Below, one piece after another: positions 12,218 to 24,300 of a stretch of 64,000 bases of DNA. Location: NCBI GenBank assembly GCA_025331445.1, contig JAIWNE010000060.1:1-64000 (forward strand), given 5' to 3'. Below the pieces are notes generated by a model. It did no database searches and had not been told where the DNA came from. It worked only from the letters and a program-made list of their open reading frames with translations. A program made the position numbers and the translations under genes. Within the stretch, counting starts at the first letter, position 1. Every line of letters starts with the position of its first letter. The stretch is from Blakeslea trispora. Its lineage: Eukaryota; Mucoromycota; Mucoromycetes; Mucorales; Choanephoraceae.

Positions 12218-13770
12218 GTTTACTGCTTTTAAAATTAAAATTACAACAGGATTTATTGAGAAAATCAAAGTAGTGACGTAGTATAGAGTAGACAAACACA
12301 AGAGAGAGAGAAAAAAAAGAAAGTGAGGCAAAGGAGGCAAAGGCAGAAAAAGAAAATAAGAAAAGAGAGCGATAAGTTTCTTGAATTAAATGATTGTTTG
12401 CAGAGAACACATAGGGGTAGACGCATAGGATCAAATTCATGATAAATACACTATGTGTATATGAATCATATCTTTATACAGACGATGTTGGGTGTAAAGA
12501 AGGTACATATTGAATAGCACATTTTTACACACACATGTACATATGCAGCACTGTATATACAGATATTCTCCGCGTATACGTCTACCTAGCCTATCTTTAT
12601 TTTGTTTCTCTACTTACCAATATTTCAATATTATATGCGTTTTATTTTATTGGATAAGCTCTTCACTTTTCAAATAGTCGGGAATAACTTTTTTGGTGAC
12701 GAAAAAGAAGTCGACGTAACAAGAAAAGAGGATGACGAAGTATCTTTTTTTTTAAAAAATTTTTTTTTGTAAACACAAAAAAAAGATAAACAGGCCAAGA
12801 ATTTCGGACCGGAACTGGATGGTCACGAAATCGCTCAAGTACAATCATTCTGCAAGAACCAATTAAAAGTATAGATTATGCATTCCTTTTTCAAGATCAC
12901 CACAAAAATAGCTTCATTTGCAATGATACCAGTCTATGAATACAATTGATTTTCACGATAAGCTTTCAATTCAACTTTTATGCTGACATTGAAAAGTTGA
13001 TATGCTGTTATGTGAATAGATCGTTAGTTTTAACTCGAAAGTTAAAGGTCCAATGTCATGCTCGATACAAAAGCGAGTCTATCTGCAGTTGTGAACCAAG
13101 TGCGTTTTTCTATCATTTATTGTTGCTAAATAAACAAAGTTACTCGTAATGACATGGATAATATGACAGCTATTCCCAAGTTTTATTGAACTCTTCTTGA
13201 GCATTCTTTTTTAGCTCAACGTTGCATTGAAAGTTTGTGAATCAACTTGTCTGGACTTGGTTGCATTCTCTATACAATAAAAGTTGATTTACCGTAGCCG
13301 TATATGTAGCTCAAGAGAACATAAGAATGAAGAAGGTAGCTGCCACATCCAAGTTCCTTTTTTTCTTTTCTTCTTTGACTAAATATTAATACAAAAGTTT
13401 TACAGATAGAACGGAGGGGTTCGATTATCAAGCATTTCATTTGAAGCTCGAGCAGAAAAAGTATAGGTCAAGGATACAGATCATCGAACAGAAAAAAAAC
13501 AATTGCTCAAATCAAATTAAATCAAATAAAAATAAAAGGTACAACTTCACTGACAAGTTGCATGTAGGTTTTCTTAAATACCGAGTAGCTTGGTTTGTAT
13601 TACCCTGTTTACTTCTCATCAAGCTTATATAATTGATGTATGCATCAAAAGCGAGTAATCCAAGCAAATGTATAAAGTTTCCCCCCTTTGTTTTTAATTT
13701 ACAAAATGTTAAACCTCCTGGAAGGGTGCACATACACTTTTTTATTGTTAAGGGCTCATGGTAAACAAAT
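12218..13770. other. Intergenic, no gene seen
   Basis: Contains the pyrimidine-rich 5' leader of the bZIP gene (GA-rich on the plus strand, 12300-12370) and A/T homopolymers near 12740-12785. No supportable ORF or RNA gene. Confidence 0.5.
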
Positions 13771-14787
13771 ATGTTTAAATATAACATGAAATGCCATACT
13801 CATCCATTGTTTCCTTTTCTTTCATTCTCTTTCTTTTTCCTGATTCGAATGAATAAAACACATTCATCTCCTCGTCAACACAACCGTAGAAGGAAGCATC
13901 CAAAAAGAAGAACAATCAGGATGAAACGAATTGGGGCACAAAGCACAGTAATGGCAACAACAGCGGCAGCCATGGCGTTGGTGCATCATAAACCACTAAG
14001 CACAACAAAAACTATTTCAGCTACTCATAACCAAGCTACCATCTCTCCTTCTAGCATTCCCGAAAAAAAGCCTACACCTATTATTGCATCCACTAACATC
14101 CAGCCGGCAGAGTATCAAAAGGAGTTTAATGAACGCAAGGACATAGATCCAGTCCAAGCATCCTTAGCCCCCACCTTCTCTTCTGCCGAGACAAAATATA
14201 GCACTTTGCCTGCTGCCAGTGTTATTGCACCTGTCATCAGTGTTTGTGGAGGCATTGTGTTGATTGCAGCTGCCATGTTTTTTATTGTAGCCACTAAAAG
14301 GAAAAGGCAGAGAAACGAAAATATAGAAGGCATACAAAGTAACAAAGACAATGATAATGGGTTTCATGACATCTCATTATCTGACGAGGACGACGACAAT
14401 AGCAAAGCAATGAGTTTAAAGCCAAACTTTGCATCCTCAAGGCAAAGTACCACTGATACACAAAGACCTTCTATACCGCCTATGCCTCCTCTTAGCTCCC
14501 GTACAAGCTCGATAACCTTGACTAGCCACAGCAGACCAAAATCGACAGGTTCTGCTTCTACAGCAAGTACTATTTATGCAGATGCTCTATCCAGTCCTAT
14601 GGGATCCATTAAATGCCCACAGCCTCCCGCTTTACTGAAGGTAGCCGAAAGACAGCAGCTCTCCCACGAAAGACCAAATATCATTCAAACCTATAGAGCT
14701 CAGTTAGCACAAAGTGTCATTTTGTCCGAACTCCATGATCCACAAGAACAAATTTTACCATTTCAATATTACTCTTGCATTCGCTAA
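13771..14787 (+). CDS. Predicted single-pass membrane protein, unknown function
   Basis: An intronless frame of up to 338 aa. The first ATG (13771) adds a hydrophobic stretch HPLFPFLSFSFFFLI that could be a signal anchor. A second in-frame ATG at 13849 (MNKTHSSPRQHNRRR) would remove it. A basic N-terminus is followed by a Ser/Thr/Pro-rich stretch, one strong transmembrane helix (VIAPVISVCGGIVLIAAAMF), the stop-transfer signal KRKRQR, and a 160-residue tail with an acidic patch (SDEDDDN) and many Ser/Pro motifs (PSIPPMPPLSS). The layout resembles fungal Mid2/Wsc-type surface sensors: Ser/Thr-rich exterior, one TM, phosphorylatable tail. There is no cysteine-rich WSC domain, so this is analogy only. 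Confidence 0.65.
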   Translation: MFKYNMKCHTHPLFPFLSFSFFFLIRMNKTHSSPRQHNRRRKHPKRRTIRMKRIGAQSTVMATTAAAMALVHHKPLSTTKTISATHNQATISPSSIPEKKPTPIIASTNIQPAEYQKEFNERKDIDPVQASLAPTFSSAETKYSTLPAASVIAPVISVCGGIVLIAAAMFFIVATKRKRQRNENIEGIQSNKDNDNGFHDISLSDEDDDNSKAMSLKPNFASSRQSTTDTQRPSIPPMPPLSSRTSSITLTSHSRPKSTGSASTASTIYADALSSPMGSIKCPQPPALLKVAERQQLSHERPNIIQTYRAQLAQSVILSELHDPQEQILPFQYYSCIR

Positions 14788-16074
14788 TTCTTTGTTATTA
14801 TTATTACTATTATGATTATCTTTGTTGTTTTATCTTATATTGAGCATCAGTTACAAGTCTTGGAGTATGTAAAAAAAAGATCTCTATCCGGATATAAAAA
14901 AGAAATCGCACTTGTCCTCACATTTAACCGTCTTTAACCCAAAAGATAAAGTTGCTATTTGGGACAATATTAGAGTTAAGCTTCCTGCCTTTCACCACAG
15001 CAATCTTTACTTTGTTACGTTTTTAGATATATCAACATTACATCACCAAAACTCTTGTCATCATATGCATTTGGGAAGACTATATTGGCACCTTTTTTAC
15101 TGATGATGACGATCTGTTTAGGCTTCCAATGTTAAAGATATTTGTTAGTTAAACCCCAACTGTTGATTGTCTGCTGTAGTGTTTTCTAAAGAATACTTCA
15201 GATATTAGACCTATGCTTTCTTTTCTTCTCTTTTTAGGTGCGCTATGTCTTTCTCAAACATTCCAGCCTCAACAAAAACTGTGTTACAAACTTGAATTCT
15301 CCAGGCTTCTATGTTTATGTTCTATGTTTGTGCTAAATAAGAAATGTTCGACTTGCTTATACCCAGATATTTTGACTAATTTCTGAACGACCTGTCAGGG
15401 GTGGAAAAAGTTCTCAGTATACATATACATCTGAGCTACTGATTCTGACATAATAAGTTATATGCTTGAATAAGAAACACATCTCGATTTAGATTCATAG
15501 CCTTCTCTCTCTTGTACAGTCCCGTAAAATTCAACACAAACTTGCTAGTTATGAGACATCAACATGGATTCTCTTATCTCTAAGTTTTTTTTCTTTTTGA
15601 ATGGAAAAATCATGATGCTCATTGTAAACTCACGGTAGGATGGCACTTTGTTTTGATGTGTTATTTGGTCTAAAAGGAAGAGTACCAAGCCTAAAAGCTT
15701 TAGGATTCTAAGAGCAAAATTGCTTGATGGTAACGCTTTGAATTGTAATTGTGAGAGTAGTTCTTTAAGATGGGTAGTGTCATATTCAGTAGTGAAAGTG
15801 ATATGATTGCATTAACATATATCATACATCTTCGTCTCTGGTTACATAGAGAAAAAGAAATGATAAGGTAACGCCTTTTTTTAATTCATGTTGAAATACT
15901 TTTTCTTTAAAGAAATGACCACCTTTATACAAATGCATCAAAAGAGAGAGGAAGAAAAAAAGAAGCAACACATCAAGTTATCAGTTTCAAAGTTTGGCTT
16001 AGTTTAACCATCAACTTGTCTCTTACAGTGAAGTCCATCTTCATTTCGTGTTCACCAAGTAACCTCTTTTTTTT
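14788..16074. other. Intergenic 3' region between convergent genes
   Basis: The membrane-protein gene (+) and the cyclin gene (-) point towards each other across 1.3 kb. No further gene seen; short frames here look random. Confidence 0.5.
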
Positions 16075-17063
16075 TTATTTCTCCTTCTGTGCCTGATCGT
16101 TTGAAAGTCTGTATAAGGGTAGATTGGCTCTGTCTAGTTTTTTATAATAAAGGCGTTTGATATGAGCTGCAGCATTTTTGAAATGAACAGAATCAGCATC
16201 AAACAACAACCACCACTCTTTCCCTAGGTCGGTGGGTAGCTTGACCCTTTCTTCAAGGCAAGCAAGCCATATAGCTGCACAAGCAATAGTAGTAGGCTCA
16301 TGTGTGACGTAGATAGTCGTCCTCAGGCCATCATTTAGATAGTTCCATGCTCGCCTTGTGATTGCTCTGTGTTCTTCTAAACCTAGGATACGAAGATAGT
16401 TGATCATTAGATTATAGGGAAGTTGAACATGAACGATAAACCCTAGTTTTCGCAATATCTGCATTTCTGCTGCAATAGCCATGTCTTTCATGTTATAGGC
16501 TTTCTATAGGGAGAAAAAAAAGAGATGTAAAAATGAATATATCGTCAAACATGAAATCGAATTAGTCTCTTACTTGAGAAAATGCATCCAAAGGTGTCTT
16601 AGTAGACTGATTTTTCATTCTTCTAATCAATAAGTCGTATACAGTAATCAAATGTGTCATTCGGACGAAGCATTCTTCTAGTTTAGAAGCAAGGAACAAT
16701 GCACCCATACCAATTTCCTTAAAAAGGGTTGTTAATGTGGCTGCATAACTATAAATTGAGTTAAACAATAATAATGTGCATACCACAATACCGAATTCAT
16801 TTAAGCTAGCCATATAAAAGAATCGTTGGAAAAGTACTTGTGCTGTTGCCATGGCCACTTGAGGTCTGTCGGGAGTAAGTCTTTCATCCGTTTACCAACA
16901 ATAATCTTGCTTACAGTTTTAACAAGATGCCTGCACTTTGAATAAGTTCTGCTCCCAAGTTTCTCAGATCTTCCTCCATCTCCTCACTGATCCCATCGCG
17001 TCTAGAGATCGTTGTCTCCAACTGTTCAAGCGAAGCTAAGGGGTTTTTTAAAGCAACCGACAT
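16075..17063 (-). CDS. Cyclin L (CDK11 partner, RNA processing cyclin)
   Basis: Four exons (17063-16915, 16865-16784, 16717-16574, 16503-16075) give 267 aa. Two cyclin-fold repeats are visible. The first contains LPQVAMATAQVLFQRFFYMA and GALFLASKLEECFVRMTHLI, with the K and E of the CDK-binding cyclin box. The second contains EMQILRKLGFIVHVQLPYNL, RAWNYLNDGLRTTIYVTHEP and TIACAAIWLACLEERVKLP. These match cyclin L order and spacing. The choice of the 66-nt intron 16718-16783 gives EFGIVEIGMGALFLAS, the same length as the family. Animal cyclin L has a long Arg/Ser tail; here the protein ends soon after the second fold, as in other short fungal forms. Expected role: nuclear CDK11-type complex in splicing. 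Confidence 0.88.
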
Positions 17064-17879
17064 TACAGGCGCGAAAGGCAATATATAGTAGATATTTTAA
17101 AAAGTAAAGAAAAGTTAATAGCGGTAAATCAAAGCTGTACTTCTCGATATGCTTCTGAGACGCCAATCCCTCCTTTGTCACTGTAAATCGTATTTCCTTT
17201 TTTATGCATTGATTCTAATGTCTGGGAATCTCTCTCTCTTTCACTTATTTCAAAGCATCACACTTTAAGATCATGATTTGTCAAAATAGTAGCAGTGTCT
17301 ATATACCAAGGTGTAGGAGAAATTTCTTCATATCTTTATCTGTTTGACTGGCATGATAGGCTTAAAGAGGGCCTCTTTATTCATTACAGATCATTCTTGC
17401 ATAAAAAAAAATACATATGATAACAATAACCTCAGAGTTGATTCCAAGTAAAAACAGGATAGTTTAGTAACAAAAGCAACGTCTCAACATTAGATATCTT
17501 TTTAAGTAGCTTGTCTTACCTAATTGTAAAATTATACTTAGCCGTTCATTTACCTAATTCTCTCCTATTGATTATGGCATAGGGAAGATAAGAATCAAGT
17601 ACTATGAGATCTGTATAGAGGAAGTTGTCGCTGAAGCTGATATATATTCTTTTTATTCATGTCAATCAAAAGACTGTACTTTTCAACACATGCTTACACT
17701 TGTTTTATCAACAGTCATGACAATTACACAGATGCACCTCTTTTTATTATAACCCAATTTAACTTTGACTGAAGAGTCTTCCCTAACATTTTAATAAGGG
17801 ACGAGTCTAGAACAAGCCGTACCTCCATTGCGATAATAAAATCAACCAAAACGCAGCAGAAGTACTAATTTTCTTGACC
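17064..17879. other. Intergenic, no gene seen
   Basis: Upstream of cyclin L on the minus strand. No ORF or RNA gene supported. Confidence 0.5.
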
Positions 17880-18905
17880 TTCATTATGGCTTGACACGCT
17901 ATCGTTGGATTGCTCAAACAACAAAGCTAAGCGAGTTATTCAGCTGTTGAAAAATGCAAACGCGAGTCGTCTGATTGAAGATTTAGTTAGTACATTCGGC
18001 GTAGAGCTGTTGCTATGCTTAACAAAACAAGGGAAAGCAAAAGGTTGAGAGGACTCTCAATACTATCCGAAGTGTTGATGTTAACAAAAGAGGTGATTTA
18101 TTCAAGTCTGAATATGCTAATCTAACTCCCAAACCTATACAAATCTCTCAAACTTTCACTTTTTATGGTACGGATAATGGCATTGTCTGAGTGAGTGCCT
18201 GTAACACTTGAAAGATACATCGACCATTTGAACCACTACAACCGATTTGCTGCTTTGACTGATCAAACTGAACCTGAATTCCAACCGTCGCCTAAAACAA
18301 AAACAGTCTCGACTGAAGATGTTGATTCTGCGTTGCTAAAGCAGGAACAGCATTGTCACGGTAAAATCCCACTACTGTCAAGAATGAAGAAGATGTTTGT
18401 AATGCTTACAGGTGTCTGCAAGACAGAAAGAACGTAGCGAAAACTTTCTAACAGAATTCCTAAAAGAAAAAGGGTGACATGAGCAGGGAACCTTATGTAA
18501 AAAAAAGATCGCATCTGTTCCCGAGAACATGTTTGATTGAGTCCTGAGGTAAAAAAAGTTAAAGATCGCAAGGGTAAGAAAGAAAGCAACTGTAAATGAA
18601 GAAAAAAAAACATCTAATAATGATGATTGGTGATCGTGGCTCAAGAATAAGAGGACGCTTGCGCTATGGTGACACTTGGAAACAAGATAATCATGTCCGC
18701 TACAGCATAATCAGCATGATCAATAAAAACAATATATCACAAACCTGTGCCTACTATTTCCATCAGCTTCGGCATCCGAAGCAGTTATTCCAAGTGAAAA
18801 GGAAAGCAACATATAGAAACATGAAAGGTGTCTTCCACTACTTGAACCCTGATTGTGCGTCTGTCAGGAATAGCCGCGGCGTGATGAACTATTTACTGTA
18901 GTCAT
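17880..18905 (+). pseudogene. Decayed TnpB/Fanzor-like RuvC nuclease gene
   Basis: Several frames carry pieces of one protein. Near 17930-18047: AKRVIQLLKNANASRLIEDL then VSTFG. Near 18150-18190: TFTFYGTDNGIV then a stop, where GTDNG looks like a RuvC-I aspartate motif. After a one-base shift, PVTLERYIDHLNHYNRFAAL (18199 on). At 18423 on, ARQKERSENFLTEFLKEKG in another frame. From 18596: GDRGSRIRGRLRYGDTWKQD, then INKNNISQTCAYYFHQL and a second partial Cys pair (NPDC). The order G-x-IKG-R, then N-E-x-x-TSQTC-x-x-C, then C-x4-C is the RuvC-II/zinc-finger layout of TnpB and eukaryotic Fanzor proteins. Here the expected Glu is Lys, the second Cys is Tyr, and the RuvC-III part is lost. Family assignment is from motif memory. 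Confidence 0.5.
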
Positions 18906-19832
18906 TGTCATTTCTAGAATAATAACTCTGCTCTTCCTCAATAACGTCAATCATTCCATTACTGACTTCTATTACAAAACAGAATCCTCTTTCAAAAGAG
19001 GCGACTAATTGACTGTATACAAAGCAGATACATAAGCTGTACGGTATACAAGAAAGCAATCATTGAGGTTTTGATTGCCACTTGTCAAATTAAATTAAAT
19101 GTGATTCTCGACTCCCAATGAAGGGCTTGCTGACTAAGAAGTACTGATTATTTTGTTTGTTTCCGTATTTAGAATTGGCTTATATTGGATTGATACACAC
19201 AAATATGGCAGATGCAAATTGCAACTACCAAACAATCGGTTCTATCGGATTTGACCCGAATATTATCGTTTATGAGTCAAAACAAGGGTTCTTGTTTTTG
19301 TTTTATGAAAACCGCTTGCAATACACTTATTGCTTTTGAGATTTACCGTTATAAAAACCCCAAAAATTGATAATACATATTCACTTATCCCTTTGATGCT
19401 TGATTCATTCTCTCTTCCTCTCCCTCTATTTTTTTTTTATTCTAGAGAGTAATGCCATTTAATTCATAGGGTCACAAAAAAAAACTCATAAACAATTAGC
19501 CCGGTCAATAAAATTGAAGTCGTTCCGTTGCCCCACAATGGCACTAGGTGATAAATCAGATAATCTAATTCTATTAGTTATATAGCTTTGGATTAACAAT
19601 GCGGGCAAGCTTGAGGCATGTCTTCCTACATTTTATAGGTTTTTTTTCTATTCCCTCGTTCTTTATTTATTTCAGAGGACGTTGGGTACTGAAGGACGGT
19701 GTAGGAGACAGCAATCGGGATTAAAAAGTGGTCTGACCAATAATAGTTGTAAATTAAAAATTTAAAAGATTTATATATATACACACATGGATATGGGTTA
19801 GATCGATTGTTGATCTGAATTAACAAACTATT
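18906..19832. other. Intergenic, no clear gene
   Basis: Contains a 60-codon open frame (19157-19339) without recognisable motifs and the 5' region of the SREBP-type gene, with a TATATATA run at about 19770-19778. Probably non-coding. Confidence 0.45.
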
Positions 19833-21047
19833 ATGCTACAACAAAAAGGCTCTTCAAATTTCGAGAATATTTATTCAATCATTGAAAGCGAGTCGTTTTA
19901 TCCTAGTGAAAGCGAATTGCTCAATTGGCGTTTAGAAGATGTGTCATTTCAAGAAACACTTTCGACTGAATTCGATCAAAGATCAAACGCTTCTCCTTCC
20001 AGCACTTTTCTAGAAACTCAATCAAACAACTATCTGGCTTGTACGTCACAGACGAATACCACATCTGATGATTTGCTGTCTGTAATCATGAGCCCCTTTT
20101 CATCCATTGATGATACCTTCAAGACGATTGATCATTGGTCCAAATCAAGCCCAGGTACAGAAAAAATAACCTCCCATCGTCTTGGCTAGTAAATGCTGAT
20201 TAAAGTTATATTGTTAGTTACATCCAATTCGAACGAAAAGCATTGCTACAAAAAAACAGAACAGTCCTCCAATCCAAACAAGCTTATAGCAGACGCCTTT
20301 GCTATCTTTGGCTGCTCTATGTCAGACGATCAATCTATGGAAGCAGCGGAAAGCTCAACATTTTGTCACATAGACCCTGCAGTCAAGAGAATTTCACATA
20401 ATGCTATTGAGCGCCGTTACCGCAACAACATCAACGAGCGTATTTGTGAACTAAAGAATGCCGTCCCAGCTCTTTATATGGCCAATATTGACAAGGAGCA
20501 GAGAGCCAGTTGCTCAGGCGATAGCAGTGACAATGACGATAATTCAACAAACGAAAGGCATCGATCGAAAGAACATATGAATGAAATCGTCGATGGGGTG
20601 GAAGTTGCCAGAAAATTAAACAAGGCAACTATCCTTCGAAAAGCAACTGAATATATATATCATTTGAAGCGGACGATTGCTATTGCAGAACAAGAGAGCC
20701 AGATACTACAATACATCTTGACTCAAGTGCCCCAAGGGGATAGTCTACTATCCAGCTTTCACCAACGGCAATTTCAAATTAGACAGGCAGAGCAAGAGAA
20801 AAAAATGCATGAGCGAAGAGTAGCAGCCCAAAGAGAAAAACTGATTCGAGAACGTGTACTTCGTGAACGAGCAGTTGAGCGAGCAAGTGTCGCTAAGCTA
20901 CTGCCAAAGCGAGAAAGGAAACCTTACCGTCGTAGAACTAAACAAGAGATAGATGAGCAAAGATCAGTTGGAAAACAAGACAAAACCAGTTTGGCTTGTC
21001 ACTCTTCAAGTTCGATCAATCATTTCAGTTCTCCCTCTGTACTTTAA
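19833..21047 (+). CDS. SREBP-type bHLH transcription factor without membrane segment
   Basis: Two exons (19833-20154, 20218-21047) give 383 aa. The basic region HNAIERRYRNNINERICELK contains the Tyr (RRYR) that marks the SREBP subfamily and lets it bind both E-boxes and sterol elements. Helix 1 continues NAVPALY. A long acidic loop of about 55 residues (SSDNDDNSTNE) precedes helix 2, LNKATILRKATEYIYHLKRT, also SREBP-like. After that come charged coiled-coil segments (RQAEQEKKMHERRVAAQREK) and a basic tail (KRERKPYRRRTKQE). There are no transmembrane segments or SCAP-binding domain. It is therefore probably a constitutively nuclear regulator like the soluble SREBP-family bHLH proteins common in fungi. 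Control of lipid or hypoxia genes is inference. Confidence 0.85.
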
Positions 21048-21321
21048 TTATTTATACCAACATTCTTTGCCTGTATGCTCATTATGCTTTATCTCTATGC
21101 CTTTTTCTCCACTTTTATTACATATCTATGTGTTTTCACTTGCTTTTTTTTTGTAGTTTATTGTTATGCTTAATATCAAAATACTTTTTATGATAATGTG
21201 TATAAGTAAATTAATCTATATTTCACTTGCGATATATGCTTGGCCGCTTCGTGTTTTGACATGTATGGGACTCTTCAGAAGTAATGGGCGTGTCTTACGC
21301 TATTGAGAAAACATCTGTTCA

Positions 21322-24300
21322 TTATGATCTATTTAGGGGCTTAGAGTATCTTCCTACTCCTAGACGCTTTCGCTTGGCCTGTTGCTTTGTCACTTCAACA
21401 TCAGGAATAGAATCATCATCCTCTTCGCTGTTGCTTTGATTGTTATCGAATCGAATAATAATTTCATCTTCACCACCTTCATCTCGTCGTTTCCGCTTTA
21501 TGCTAATACCACCTTGACTTGACGGCTCTTCTTCTTCTTCAGCTGATTCGTCATCTTCTTCTTCAGGTAATTGTTCGTCTTGCTCCTCTTCATCTGAAGA
21601 AGGGACAACACTAGATGTTCTATAGTCTTGAGCTACTAGGGGAGAATTATTACTGCGTCTCTTTCGTGCAGGTTTGTAGACTTTTCGAGTGGGCAAATGT
21701 GGGGTTGCATTAGGGGAAGAGTCGTTACTCATCATGTCTTCTGGTTGCTCTTCCATTTCATCATCGCTTGGTTCACGAGGGATCTATTCATATGGAGGAA
21801 TAGGGGAGGGAGGGGGGTTTAAGTTGAAAATTTGAAGATATCATAGATAGATGACCTACTTGACTAGAAATTTCTGCACCTCGCATGTCCCTGTGCTTCA
21901 AAGCGCCTATATGTTTTTTTTTTAGTAAAAGAAAAAAGGAGATTTGCTCTCCCTTTGATCGCCAAACCAATAAGGTAACTCACCCATAAAAAAGGCAGAT
22001 GAAGGGATATTGTTTTCAGTTAAAAGCATTTTAACTTGATAAATGACTATTTCCATAGCTTTCTTTAATGGAGGTACATATGATGATAGTAAGACCTCTC
22101 TCAGCACTTTGACATGTGAACAAATGATCTAAAAATCAAATGGTAACTCTTAATCACAATAGACTAATCACAGGCAAACCACTTACTTGAAGCATACGAG
22201 TGCTTGTCTGGAAATCTTTGAAAATGGCAAGAATACTGTTGCTGTGCTGCTTAAAGATCTTGGTGAAGAAGGGAATAGAATGTTTTGTAAACTGTTCAAT
22301 AAAAGTACGGCTGGTCTTCAACAGTATACCAATCAACAACTTTTGCTCTTTTGTTTTGACATAATTGGTTACTCTTTCAAATGATTTTACAATTTGTCCC
22401 GTTTGCAACAGAGTGACCTCAACATCTTGGTCTGTTTCTTTCAACAGATCGAATGAATTGACAATCTGATTAATGATAGCCTATTTTACAGGTGAATTGT
22501 TAGCGAACAAAATTGCATAATCGATACTTACCTGATAATGGTCAACTAACGTATGCTCCCTCAGCAAAGGATATTCTTTTAGGCTTTTTTCTTCTTCCAA
22601 CTTGGGTAAGTCGTGATTGACAATGTCATGCAGTACCTCCAACGAATCCTTACTTAGTTTGATGTACTGCTCAAAAAGAAATTGTATCTCTTTCTATAGT
22701 ACGACATCCTTATGTAAGCAAAGGCTTTTTCTTTCTTTTGGATGTTATCAACTTACTTTGATATCTCTCCAGTCAAACCAGCTAGTAGAGATGATTTGCT
22801 TTACGACTCCAAGCACATCTCGTCTCACGCGAACAGATTTTTGGTCCGACAGAGTCATGAGGCGTTGAAGAATTTTGAACAAGAGTACAGCAGTTTTTGC
22901 TTGAGGCATGTTGTTTCCAAATTGAGACAGATAATAGAAAGCTTGCTCAAATTCATCCGTATGACTGACTGATTTGCCTTTTTGTTTACCTTCTGTGTTG
23001 CGACCTGCAATAGCTCTGATAGCCTCATGTAGGATATCTTGGTTATCTGAATTTTGAATGTCTGGCCAATGAAACAGTTTGTATAGAATGTTAAGAATAT
23101 GTGATACAGCCAACACAAGGGATTCTGATCCCTAGGTCATCATCGATACAATTAGAAGATATTCATGAAACATAAGTTTTCCTTCTTTTTTTTTTTTACC
23201 TGTACACGACCAGGGTCAATGTCCTACAGCAGAGATTCATATGAGATATTTGAATACTTCATCATAAATGTAGTTGTATATTTACCTCAGCTTGTATTTT
23301 TGAATATAAGTTTTCAAGTACTTGCAATAAACTCGGCAAATAGGCAATTATCTAAGTGAAGACAGAAAAGTAGAAGAGAGAGAGGAAAAGGAGAGGTTTA
23401 GAAAGAAATGTATATAGATCGATGAACAGAAACTTTACCTTTTGCATTAGTTTTCTAGTGTCCATCCTGGCCAACATAACTGAGTTGCAGGTTGAATATT
23501 TGCTTTCCTCAGTAGCAGCTTTTTTCTTTCCTGTAGTTGAAGCAGTAGGTGATGCAATTTTAATGTTGAGTTTTTGGTTCACATCATTCAGAATATAATT
23601 AATTTCTTCATACTATGGAATAATGATAATAACAAAAAAAGACAGCATTAATCTGATTTGTGCATACATACACACATGTTGTTTCAACCTACTGTCATAC
23701 GTTCATCTTCATCTTCAACTTCTTGGTTATATTTCAATAACTCAAGTAAGTGGATCTACAAATGTTACCATTAACTTATTATACAGAACCAGTTTTTTTT
23801 TCTTTTTTAAAAAGAAGATTACCTCAAATGCTCTCATATAAGCTCTCAAATCAATAATAGAGCCAAACTTGATGTTGCTTGATTTTGTTACCTTTTTTGA
23901 AGTTTTGGAATTCAAATCTGGAGAATCTCTTGATTTTGCTATCTGCAGAGCACTCTCCTCTACAGTAGCAGTGGGTGTTTGTTGAAACTCTAAGGGTATG
24001 TAGCTTGGCAATTGTTGCATAAGTTGAGACATGAATTGCTCCAATTCAATAATATTACGAAGTCGAGTAATCAATCTGGTTCTGAAATTGTCTTCTTCCT
24101 TGGTGAACATGAAAGCATTTAGCAGTTCTCTAAACCTATCATTTCAACAAAAATGAGAAAAAAAAACAAAGCTTTTGCTTTGTTCTAGTAGCATACCAAT
24201 TGATTGTATAGAAGAGCATGTCGCATGCATATTCAAGTTCTTCTGTAGTCAACTCTTGTTCATCATCTATCTTAAACAGGATGACACTGCAGCCAAACAA

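Noticed and set aside
13402..13430. Possible tRNA T-arm (GGTTCGATTATC)
   Set aside because: No acceptor, D or anticodon stems fit upstream.
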